The notes beneath the pieces are model-generated. The model searched no databases and was not told the origin of the DNA. It saw only the letters and a program-made list of their open reading frames with translations. From Terrabacter terrigena (GTDB lineage: Bacteria; Actinomycetota; Actinomycetes; Actinomycetales; Dermatophilaceae), in assembly GCF_042676085.1 (NCBI RefSeq), contig NZ_JBHTKH010000017.1, forward strand, positions 1 to 64,000: a DNA stretch of 64,000 nt. Reading direction: 5' to 3'. The translations under genes and the position numbers were made by a program. Shown here piece by piece: positions 48,885-56,178 of the stretch (the stretch's first letter is position 1; each line of letters starts with the position of its first letter).

Positions 48885-51371
48885 TCAGCGGTGCCAGCGC
48901 TTGAGGCGGAGCGAGTTCGTGACGACGAGTACCGACGACAGCGCCATCGCCGCGCCGGCGATCATCGGGTTGAGCAGGCCGAAGGCGGCGAGCGGGATCG
49001 CGGCCGTGTTGTAGCCGAACGCCCAGGAGAGGTTCTGCTTGATGACCCGCAGCGTCTCGCGGGAGAGGCCGATGGCGTCGCCCACGGCGTCGAGGTCGGG
49101 GCGCATGAGCACGATGTCGGCGGAGTCCATCGCGACGTCGGTGCCCGAGCCCATCGCGAGACCGAGGTCGGCCTGGGCGAGCGCGGCGGCGTCGTTGACC
49201 CCGTCGCCGACCATCGCCACGACCTTGTGCTGCTGCTGCAGCTCGGTGACGACCCGATGCTTGTCGGCAGGCATGACGTCGTACCGCACGTTGGACGCCG
49301 GGATGCCGACCTGCTCGGCGACGCTGCGGGCGTTGGAGGCGCTGTCGCCGGTGAGCAGGTAGGGCGTCAGGCCCAGCGCGCGCAGCCGGTCGATCGCGGC
49401 CCTCGACGTGTCGCGCACGGTGTCCTCGACGGTGAGGGCGGCCTCGGCGACGCCGTCCCAGCCGACGAAGACGGTGGTGCCCGCCTGCCGCGCCGCGTGC
49501 TCGACGAGGGTCGGGTCGACGCTCTCGAAGAGCGCGGCTTTGCCGACCGTGACCTCGGTGTCCTTGATGCGGGCGCTGGCGCCCTCACCGGGGCTGGACT
49601 GGAAGTCGCGGATGCGAGGCAGGTCGATGCGCGCCAGGGCCGCGCCGTCGACGATCGCCCGGGCGATGGGGTGCTCGCTGCCCTGCTCGACCGCGGCTGC
49701 GGCGGTGAGGGCGGCCTTCTTCGAGAGCCGGCCGCGCACCGCGATGCTGCGCAGCCGCAGCTCGCCCGTGGTGACGGTGCCGGTCTTGTCGAGCACGACC
49801 GTGTCGACGCGGCGGGTGTCCTCGAGCACCTGTGGACCCTTGATGAGGGTGCCGAGCTGGGCGCCACGACCGGTGCCGACGAGCAGGGCGGTCGGCGTCG
49901 CGAGCCCGAGCGCGCAGGGGCACGCGATGATCAGCACGGTCACCGCGACGGCGAGCGAGCGGGCGAGGCCGTGGCCGGTCGCGAGCCAGGCGACGAAGGT
50001 GACGAGCGCGATGACGAGGACGGCCGGCACGAACACGGCCGACACCCGGTCGGCGAGCCGCTGGACCCGCGCCTTGCCCGTCTGCGCGGTCTCGACGAGC
50101 CGCTGGATGCCGGCGAGCATCGTGTCGGCGCCGACCCTGCGGGCCTCGACGACGATGCGGCCGGTCGTGTTGACGGAGCCGCCGGTGACCGCGTCGCCCG
50201 GGGCGACGTCGACCGGCGTGGACTCGCCCGTGACGAGGCTCGCGTCGACGGCGCTCGACCCGTCGAGCACGACCCCGTCGGTCGCGATCTTCTCGCCGGG
50301 GCGAACGATGAACTGGTCGCCGACGACGAGCTGCTCGATGGGCACCCGCGTCTCGCTCGTGGTGCGGGTCTGCGGGTCGATGCGCAGCACCGCGACGTCC
50401 TTGGCGCCGAGGTCGAGCAGCGAGCGCAGGGCGTCCTTGCCGGAGTCCTTGGCGCGCGCCTCGAGGAAGCGCCCGGCGAGCAGGAACGTCGTCACGACGG
50501 CTGCGACCTCGAAGTAGAGCTCCCTCTCGCCGCCGGCGGTGAGCAGCTCGACGACGGAGTAGCCGTAGGCCGCCACGACACCGAGCGAGACCAGCGTGTC
50601 CATGGTGGAGGCGAGGTGGCGGGCGTTGACGGCGGCGGCCCGGTGGAACGGCCAGGCACACCAGAGCACGACCGGGGTCGCGAGCAGCAGCTGCAGCCAC
50701 GGGCTCGCCCCGAGCGACGGCAGGAACATGGCGAGCACGAGCACCGGCACGGTGAGGGCGACGGCGGCGACCAGGCGCGGTCGGATGACGTCCTGCGCCG
50801 GGGTGTGCTCGAGGTGGTCGGCAGCCCCGTGGTCGCCGGCGACGTGGCCGCCGCGGTCGGCATGGTCGGCATGGTCGGCATGGTCGGCGTCGGCTCGCGC
50901 CGGTTCGCCGGGTGCTCCGTGCCCGTTCGGCGAGCTGGCCCTGGGTGTCTCGGTGGGGCGGGCTGTCTCGGCGGGCCGCGCCTTGTGGCGCGCGAGCTCC
51001 TGGGCGCGCAGCTTCTCCAGGAGGACACCCGCCGCGGGGCGAGGGGCGTGGGTCGGGACGGCATGCGGGCTCGGGGAGGTCGCCCCGGCGACGGTGGGTG
51101 CGGGAGCGGCGGGCGGGCCACCGATGACGCTGGCGCCGTAACCCGTCTTCTTCACCTCGGCGATGATCTGGTCGACCGTGACCGGGGCAGAGAAGGAGAC
51201 GCTGGCCTTCTCGGTGGCGAGGTTGACGGTTGCGGACTCGACGCCGGCCACCTTGGACAGCTTGCGCTCGATGCGCGCGGAGCAGGAGGCGCAGGTCATG
51301 CCGGTGATGGCGAGCCGGACCTCCTCAGGGGTCTGCTCGTCGGGCGTCACCGGTGTCCGCCCCTCGCTCAT
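48885..51371 (-). CDS. copA: Copper-exporting P1B-type ATPase
   Basis: This 828-aa Cu(I) efflux pump carries one N-terminal metal domain with GMTCASC (Cys27, Cys30), then a long linker that includes a His/Asp-rich repeat (HADHADHADRGGH). Eight membrane helices follow. The ion-path motif ACPCALG, phosphorylation motif DKTGTVTT, TGDSASNARSV and GDGVNDAAALAQADLGLAMG mark the usual cytosolic domains. ASMDTLVSLG-like STMDTLVSLGV and the C-terminal MALSSVLVVTNSLRL fit CopA. It is last in the csoR-copZ-copA transcript, with an ATGA overlap to copZ. Confidence 0.95.
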   Translation of the reverse strand: MSEGRTPVTPDEQTPEEVRLAITGMTCASCSARIERKLSKVAGVESATVNLATEKASVSFSAPVTVDQIIAEVKKTGYGASVIGGPPAAPAPTVAGATSPSPHAVPTHAPRPAAGVLLEKLRAQELARHKARPAETARPTETPRASSPNGHGAPGEPARADADHADHADHADRGGHVAGDHGAADHLEHTPAQDVIRPRLVAAVALTVPVLVLAMFLPSLGASPWLQLLLATPVVLWCAWPFHRAAAVNARHLASTMDTLVSLGVVAAYGYSVVELLTAGGERELYFEVAAVVTTFLLAGRFLEARAKDSGKDALRSLLDLGAKDVAVLRIDPQTRTTSETRVPIEQLVVGDQFIVRPGEKIATDGVVLDGSSAVDASLVTGESTPVDVAPGDAVTGGSVNTTGRIVVEARRVGADTMLAGIQRLVETAQTGKARVQRLADRVSAVFVPAVLVIALVTFVAWLATGHGLARSLAVAVTVLIIACPCALGLATPTALLVGTGRGAQLGTLIKGPQVLEDTRRVDTVVLDKTGTVTTGELRLRSIAVRGRLSKKAALTAAAAVEQGSEHPIARAIVDGAALARIDLPRIRDFQSSPGEGASARIKDTEVTVGKAALFESVDPTLVEHAARQAGTTVFVGWDGVAEAALTVEDTVRDTSRAAIDRLRALGLTPYLLTGDSASNARSVAEQVGIPASNVRYDVMPADKHRVVTELQQQHKVVAMVGDGVNDAAALAQADLGLAMGSGTDVAMDSADIVLMRPDLDAVGDAIGLSRETLRVIKQNLSWAFGYNTAAIPLAAFGLLNPMIAGAAMALSSVLVVTNSLRLKRWHR
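50861..50887. repeat. Three perfect 9-bp tandem repeats in copA1
   Basis: catggtcgg is repeated three times without gap. Read on the minus strand it encodes the Ala-Asp-His triplets of the metal-binding-like linker in CopA. Being a multiple of three, copy-number change would lengthen or shorten the His-rich segment without breaking the frame. Confidence 0.85.
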
Positions 51372-51583
51372 CGGACGCTGTAACCCGCCTCGGCGACGGC
51401 GTCGGCGACGACGGCCGGGTCGAGGGGAGCCTCGCTCGTGATGGTGACGGGGGAGTCCTCACCGGGGTGCAGGTCGACGGCGACGGCCATCACCCCCGGC
51501 AGCGCCGACAGCTCCTGGCTGACTGCGGCGGTGCAGTGGCCGCACGTCATCCCGGCGACGGTGATCTCGGTCTGGGTGCTCAT
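51368..51583 (-). CDS. copZ: Copper chaperone, heavy-metal-associated domain protein
   Basis: This 71-aa single HMA domain opens ITVAGMTCGHCTAAVSQELSALPGV, with the Cu(I)-binding CxxC (Cys14, Cys17). VDLHPGEDSPVTITSEAPLDPAVVADAVAEAGYSV completes the fold. It delivers Cu(I) to the ATPase encoded next (ATGA overlap) and follows csoR in the operon. Confidence 0.94.
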   Translation of the reverse strand: MSTQTEITVAGMTCGHCTAAVSQELSALPGVMAVAVDLHPGEDSPVTITSEAPLDPAVVADAVAEAGYSVR

Positions 51584-51635
51584 CGGGGTGCCTCCTGGGG
51601 CGGGTCGGGTGCGGGGCCGTCGGTGGTGGAGTACG

Positions 51636-51917
51636 TCAGCTGCGGACGAGGCGGGCGATGGCGTCGGCCGCCTCGCGCACCTTCTCCTGGGCTGCCTCGT
51701 CCGACTCGCGCGCCGCGTCGACGACGCAGTGCGACACGTGGTCCTCGAGCAGGCCGAGGCTCACGGCCTGCAGTGCCTTGGTGATGGCGCTGACCTGGGT
51801 CAGGATGTCGATGCAGTAGGTGTCGGTGTCGACCATCTTCTGCACGCCTCGCACCTGGCCCTCGATGCGGCGCAGCCGCTTCAGGTAGTCGTCCTTGCTG
51901 CCGGTGTATCCGGGCAC
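51636..51917 (-). CDS. csoR: CsoR-family copper-sensing repressor
   Basis: This 93-aa helical regulator has YLKRLRRIEGQVRGVQKMVDTDTYCIDILTQVSAITKALQAVSLGLLEDHVSHCV, giving the Cu(I) ligand set Cys35, His60, Cys64 in the exact CsoR spacing. It would leave DNA when copper binds. A matching palindrome lies 30 bp upstream of its start and two more before the second copper operon. First gene of csoR-copZ-copA. Confidence 0.93.
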   Translation of the reverse strand: MPGYTGSKDDYLKRLRRIEGQVRGVQKMVDTDTYCIDILTQVSAITKALQAVSLGLLEDHVSHCVVDAARESDEAAQEKVREAADAIARLVRS

Positions 51918-51946
51918 GTCGCCACCTCCTCTCGATCGACAACAGC

Positions 51947-51963
51947 ATACCCAGCAGGGGTAT
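51947..51963. promoter_or_regulatory. CsoR operator of the csoR-copZ-copA operon
   Basis: ATACCC-AGCAG-GGGTAT is the classic CsoR box shape (ATACCC-N5-GGGTAT), 30 bp upstream of the csoR start, suited to autorepression. Confidence 0.85.
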
Positions 51964-51981
51964 TCCGAAGACTGCTCCGTG

Positions 51982-52392
51982 TCACGACTGGTCCTCGACG
52001 AAGGAGGCGGCGAGCCGCTTGGGCGCCTTCGCGAGCCAGGCGTCGGTGAGCACCTCGCGCAGCTCGGCGACGGTGACCTTCGGCAGGTCGCGCTCGAGCA
52101 GGAGCACGGCGTTGTAGCCGTTCCAGTGCGGCGTCGTGAACCACGGGCTCGACTCGTCGCCGACCATCGCCTCCTTGTCCTCAGCGGTGCACGAGAAGGC
52201 GAGCACGTCGTCGTAGAGCTCGCCCGTGCCGGGGTCGAAGGCGTCCTTGCGAGGGCCGCGCGCGAACGCGAACGTCCTGCCCCTGACCTGGTATGCCGGC
52301 CGGCCGCCTTCCGTGGGGTCGCGGGTCACCTCCGGCAGGGAGAGGGCGATCTCGTCGAGGTCGGGCAACCGGGCCCTGCGTGATCGCGCCAT
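51982..52392 (-). CDS. MmcQ/YjbR-family protein
   Basis: This 136-aa protein of the MmcQ/YjbR fold shows DLDEIALSLPEVTRDPTEGGRPAYQVRGRTFAFARG, then DESSPWFTTPHWNGYNAVLLLERDLPKVTVAELREVLTDAWLAKAPKRL, a typical pattern with the Pro-Trp/His-Trp core. DNA binding has been suggested for the group; function unknown. It lies between the two copper operons and may not be related to copper. Confidence 0.82.
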   Translation of the reverse strand: MARSRRARLPDLDEIALSLPEVTRDPTEGGRPAYQVRGRTFAFARGPRKDAFDPGTGELYDDVLAFSCTAEDKEAMVGDESSPWFTTPHWNGYNAVLLLERDLPKVTVAELREVLTDAWLAKAPKRLAASFVEDQS

Positions 52393-52470
52393 GCCTCAGA
52401 ACCGTAGCCGGGAGCGTGCGAACGCGACAGGATCGACGCGGTCTGAGCTCCCTGGAAAAGCCTCTGCGGC

Positions 52471-52535
52471 ATACCCCTGGCGGGTATTCCGCAGGGTGAG
52501 TTATGGTGCTCGTAAGATACCCCCAGTGGGTATCT
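52471..52535. promoter_or_regulatory. Two CsoR operators before the second copper operon
   Basis: Box 1 is ATACCC-CTGGC-GGGTAT (52471-52487). Box 2 is AGATACCC-CCAGT-GGGTATCT (52515-52535), a perfect 8-bp-arm dyad. TAAGAT (52513-52518), a good -10, overlaps box 2, so bound CsoR would block the polymerase. The same spacing as the csoR box shows that one repressor serves both operons. Confidence 0.85.
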
Positions 52536-52566
52536 GTCCCAGCCCCCACCATCGGAGGACAGCACC

Positions 52567-52683
52567 ATGATCCAGACCACCACCTGCACCGTCGTCGGGA
52601 TGTCCTGTGGCCACTGCGTTTCCGAGACGGCCGTGCGCTCCGCCGTCGAAGAGGCCGGCTACGCCCTCGCGAGTGCGTCATGA
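52567..52683 (+). CDS. Shortened CopZ-like peptide (internally deleted HMA domain)
   Basis: This 38-codon gene is too short for usual gene finders. Its product begins MIQTTTCTVVGMSCGHCVSE, the exact first strand and CxxC loop of CopZ, and jumps to TAVRSAVEEAGYALASAS, the last helix and strand. About 29 residues between them (strands 2-3 of the fold) are absent, in frame. It follows the CsoR boxes directly, has GGAGGAC 9 nt upstream, and overlaps the next gene as ATGA, so it is translated and coupled. It may be a decayed copZ kept as a leader for the operon, or a small Cu(I)-binding peptide. Confidence 0.7.
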   Translation: MIQTTTCTVVGMSCGHCVSETAVRSAVEEAGYALASAS

Positions 52684-53699
52684 GTGCCGCGGGGCGTTTC
52701 GCCCGCCTCGGGACGCCGTCGCGGGTCGCCGGATTCGTCCTGGGCCTGGGGGCGCTCTTCGGTGGTGCCCTCGCCATCGGCGCGGCTGTCGGGCCGAGCG
52801 CTGCGAAGGTCGCCGATGCCGGGTCCAGCACCGGGCACGGCACCGGCCACGGCACCGGCGGGTCCGGCTCGGCGACCTCGTCGCCCTCGGCCTCGATGTC
52901 CGGAGGGGCCTCGATGCCCGGAGGCCTGCGCGTCGCCCAGGACGGCTACGCCCTGCGCCTCGGTGCCACGCGGGCGACGGCCGGCACGGCCGTCCCGATG
53001 TGGTTCACCGTCACGGGTCCGGGCGGGGCGCCGGTCACGGCCTTCGACATGCAGCACGAGAAGCGCCTGCACCTCATCGCGGTGCGCCGCGACCAGAGCG
53101 GGTTCCAGCACGTGCACCCCACCCTCGCCGCGGACGGCACGTGGTCGACCACCCTCGACCTCACCCCGGGCACCTGGCGCCTCTTCGCCGACTTCAAGGC
53201 CTCGGGCGGCACCCCGCTCACCCTCGGCAGCGACCTCTCCGTGGCGGGTGCCTTCGAGCCGGTCCCGGCCGCCGCACCCTCGCGCACCGCCGTCGTCGAC
53301 GGCTACACCGTCACCCTCACCGGCGACCTCGTGGCCGGCCGGGACGCCCGGCTCGGGCTCACGGTCACGAAAGACGGCAGGCCGGTCACCGACCTCGACC
53401 CCTACCTCGGCGCCTACGGCCACCTCGTCGCCCTCCGAGACGGCGACCTCGCCTACCTCCACGTCCACCCGGACGGCGAGCCCGGTGACGGACGCACCAC
53501 GGCCGGGCCCGAGGTCGTCTTCCACACGCCGGTGCCGACCGCCGGTGGCTATCGCCTCCACCTCGACTTCCAGCACCAGGGCGTGGTGCGCACCGCCTCG
53601 TTCGTCGTCGCAGCCTCCGAGGCTCCCGACGCTGCTCCAGCGAGCACCCCCGCGCCCGAGCCCACGCAGACAGGAGACTCCGATGGCCACGGCCACTGA
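52680..53699 (+). CDS. Secreted/membrane-anchored His-containing copper-locus protein
   Basis: This 339-aa protein has one hydrophobic N-terminal segment (VAGFVLGLGALFGGALAIGAAVG) that anchors or exports it, then a Gly/Ser/His linker (GHGTGHGTGGSG). Two similar immunoglobulin-like halves follow. Each ends in an HxH pair: FQHVHPTL near residue 142 and YLHVHPDGE near residue 262. The tail DGHGH adds more His. MQHEKRLHLIAV and QHQGVV add further ligands. This suits periplasmic copper binding. It overlaps the mini-copZ (ATGA) and copA2 (17 nt). I know of no firm function. Confidence 0.8.
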   Translation: MSAAGRFARLGTPSRVAGFVLGLGALFGGALAIGAAVGPSAAKVADAGSSTGHGTGHGTGGSGSATSSPSASMSGGASMPGGLRVAQDGYALRLGATRATAGTAVPMWFTVTGPGGAPVTAFDMQHEKRLHLIAVRRDQSGFQHVHPTLAADGTWSTTLDLTPGTWRLFADFKASGGTPLTLGSDLSVAGAFEPVPAAAPSRTAVVDGYTVTLTGDLVAGRDARLGLTVTKDGRPVTDLDPYLGAYGHLVALRDGDLAYLHVHPDGEPGDGRTTAGPEVVFHTPVPTAGGYRLHLDFQHQGVVRTASFVVAASEAPDAAPASTPAPEPTQTGDSDGHGH

Positions 53700-56088
53700 C
53701 CCCCGCCCGACCGTTGGCAGCCTGCAGCTCACCGGCGCGACCGGTCTGCCCGGCACGACGACCGAGCTCGACATCACGGGCATGACATGCGCGTCGTGCG
53801 CCAACCGGATCGAGCGCAGGCTCAACAAGCTCGACGGTGTCGCCGCGACGGTGAACTACGCGACCGAGAAGGCCCGCGTCACGGCCGCCGACGCCGTGTC
53901 GGTGGCCGACCTCGTGCGCACCGTTCAGGAGGCCGGCTACGGCGCGACCGTCCGGGCCCCGGCGGCGAGCGCGCCCGACGCGCCCGGCACGGACGGCGCG
54001 GCTGGTGCGACGGGCAACGCGGGCGCCGACGGTCACGACCCGGCATACGACCGCGTGCGCCGGCTGCGCGAGCGGCTCGTCGTGTCAACGGTCCTCACGG
54101 TCCCGGTCATCGCGATGTCGATGGTGCCGGCACTCCAGTTCACGTACTGGCAGTGGGCCTCGCTGACGCTCGCCGCTCCTGTGGTCGTGTGGGGTGCGGG
54201 GCCATTCCATCGGGCCGCCTGGACCAACCTGCGCCACGGCACGACGACGATGGACACCCTCGTCTCGATGGGCACCCTCGCGGCGTTCGGCTGGTCGCTC
54301 CGGGCTCTCTTCCTGGGAGACGCCGGTGTGCCGGGCATGGTGCACCCGTTCGAGCTCACTGTCGCGCGCACCGACGGCTCCGGCAACCTCTACCTCGAGG
54401 TGGCGTCGGGCGTGACGACGTTCCTGCTCGCCGGGCGCTACGTCGAGGCCCGCTCGAAGCGACAGGCCGGTGCGGCCCTGCGAGCGCTGCTCGAGATGGG
54501 CGCGAAGGACGTCGCCGTGCTTCGGACCGGCTCCGACGGGCGTGACGTCGAGGGGCGTGTTCCGGTGGGGTCCCTCACCGTCGGCACGCGGTTCGTCGTG
54601 AGGCCGGGAGAGAAGATCGCGACCGACGGGCTCGTCGAGCAGGGCACGTCGGCGGTCGACGCGTCGATGCTCACGGGCGAGTCGGTGCCCGTCGCCGTTG
54701 TCCCCGGCGACGCTGTCGTGGGCGCGACGGTCAACGCGGGCGGACGCCTCGTCGTGCGGGCCACCCGGGTGGGCGCCGACACGCAGCTCGCGCAGATGGC
54801 ACGCCTCGTCGAGGACGCGCAGAACGGCAAGGCACAGGTGCAGCGCCTCGCTGACCGGGTGTCGGGCATCTTCGTGCCGGTCGTCATCGCGATCGCAGTG
54901 GCGACGCTCGGCTACTGGCTGGGCACGGGTGACGGCACCGCAGCCGCCTTCACCGCCGCCGTCGCGGTGCTCATCATCGCCTGCCCGTGCGCGCTGGGCC
55001 TCGCGACCCCCAAGGCTCTCATGGTCGGCACCGGCCGCGGCGCCCAGCTCGGCATCCTCATCAAGGGGCCCGAGCTGCTCGAGTCGACGCGCCGCGTCGA
55101 CACGGTCGTGCTCGACAAGACCGGCACGGTGACGACCGGCCAGATGCGCCTGCGCGATGTCGTGCCGGCTGAGGGTGAGTCCGCCGACGACGTCCTGCTC
55201 CTGGCCGCCGCCGTCGAGGACGCGTCGGAGCACCCGGTCGCGCGAGCGGTCGCGACCGGGGCGCGGGAACGCCTCGTGGCGACGCCGGGGGCCGAGCACC
55301 CCCTACCGGCTATGGCCGACTTCGCGAACAGCGAGGGCCTCGGTGTCCGGGGCGTCGTCACCGCGGAGGGTGTGCCGCACGACGTCGTCGTGGGGCGTGC
55401 GTCGTTCGTGGAAGGCAGCGGCACCGCAGTGCCCGACGAGCTGGCCACGGCGATGCGACGGGCCGAGGAGTCCGGCGGCACGGCGGTCGTCGTCGCGTGG
55501 GACGGCGCCGCCCGCGGCGTGCTCGTCGTCGCCGACGCGGTCAAGCCGACCTCGGCCGAGGCGATCACCAGGCTGCGCGGGCTCGGGCTGCACCCGGTGC
55601 TGCTCACCGGCGACAACGCGGCGACCGCGCGCGCCGTCGGGGCCGAGGTCGGCGTCGCCCCGGACGACGTGATCGCCGAGGTGCTGCCCGCCGACAAGGT
55701 CGACGTCGTGAAGCGGCTGCAGGCCGAGGGGCGTGTCGTCGCCATGGTCGGCGACGGCGTCAACGACGCGGCCGCGCTCGCCCAGGCCGACCTCGGCCTC
55801 GCCATGGGCACGGGCACGGACGTGGCCATCGAGGCGAGTGACCTGACGCTCGTGCGGGGCGACCTGCGCGTGGCTGCCGACGCGATCCGACTCTCGCGGC
55901 GCACCCTCGCGACCATCAAGGGCAACCTGTTCTGGGCGTTCGCCTACAACGTGGCCGCCCTGCCGCTCGCGGCCGCGGGACTGCTCAACCCGATGCTCGC
56001 CGGTGCCGCCATGGCCTTCTCGTCGGTCTTCGTCGTGACGAACAGCCTGCGGCTGCGCAGCTTCCGCCCTTCGACCGCGAGCGCCTGA
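53683..56088 (+). CDS. copA: Copper-translocating P1B-type ATPase (second copy)
   Basis: This 801-aa pump has one HMA domain (ITGMTCASCANRIERRLNKLDG, two Cys near residues 32-35). Motifs are MDTLVSMGTLAAFG, CPC in IIACPCALGLATPKAL, DKTGTVTT, SEHPVARA, TGDNAATARAVG and GDGVNDAAALAQADLGLAMG, with the closing MAFSSVFVVTNSLRLRS. It lacks the His-rich linker of copA1. It is co-regulated through the CsoR boxes at 52471-52535. The start is read as ATG 53683, 17 nt before the preceding stop; the open frame farther upstream is shadow. Confidence 0.95.
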   Translation: MATATDPRPTVGSLQLTGATGLPGTTTELDITGMTCASCANRIERRLNKLDGVAATVNYATEKARVTAADAVSVADLVRTVQEAGYGATVRAPAASAPDAPGTDGAAGATGNAGADGHDPAYDRVRRLRERLVVSTVLTVPVIAMSMVPALQFTYWQWASLTLAAPVVVWGAGPFHRAAWTNLRHGTTTMDTLVSMGTLAAFGWSLRALFLGDAGVPGMVHPFELTVARTDGSGNLYLEVASGVTTFLLAGRYVEARSKRQAGAALRALLEMGAKDVAVLRTGSDGRDVEGRVPVGSLTVGTRFVVRPGEKIATDGLVEQGTSAVDASMLTGESVPVAVVPGDAVVGATVNAGGRLVVRATRVGADTQLAQMARLVEDAQNGKAQVQRLADRVSGIFVPVVIAIAVATLGYWLGTGDGTAAAFTAAVAVLIIACPCALGLATPKALMVGTGRGAQLGILIKGPELLESTRRVDTVVLDKTGTVTTGQMRLRDVVPAEGESADDVLLLAAAVEDASEHPVARAVATGARERLVATPGAEHPLPAMADFANSEGLGVRGVVTAEGVPHDVVVGRASFVEGSGTAVPDELATAMRRAEESGGTAVVVAWDGAARGVLVVADAVKPTSAEAITRLRGLGLHPVLLTGDNAATARAVGAEVGVAPDDVIAEVLPADKVDVVKRLQAEGRVVAMVGDGVNDAAALAQADLGLAMGTGTDVAIEASDLTLVRGDLRVAADAIRLSRRTLATIKGNLFWAFAYNVAALPLAAAGLLNPMLAGAAMAFSSVFVVTNSLRLRSFRPSTASA

Positions 56089-56127
56089 CCGCGGCACGGG
56101 ACCCCGCGGACACACGAACCCCCCCTC

Positions 56128-56157
56128 GCGGGCGGCTGCCCTGCACGGGCAGCCCGC
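56128..56157. terminator. Terminator hairpin after copA2
   Basis: GCGGG-(CGG)-CTGCCC (56128-56141) pairs with GGGCAGCCCGC (56147-56157) with a small bulge, between the stops of copA2 and the convergent purB. Confidence 0.55.
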
Positions 56158-56178
56158 TCGGGGCGGGCTCGTGTGCCG

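Noticed and set aside
52684..53680. Possible 330-residue N-terminal extension of copA2
   Set aside because: The extra part is a Ser/Pro/Arg-rich shadow of the His-rich protein gene; the HMA domain starts shortly after the ATG at 53683.
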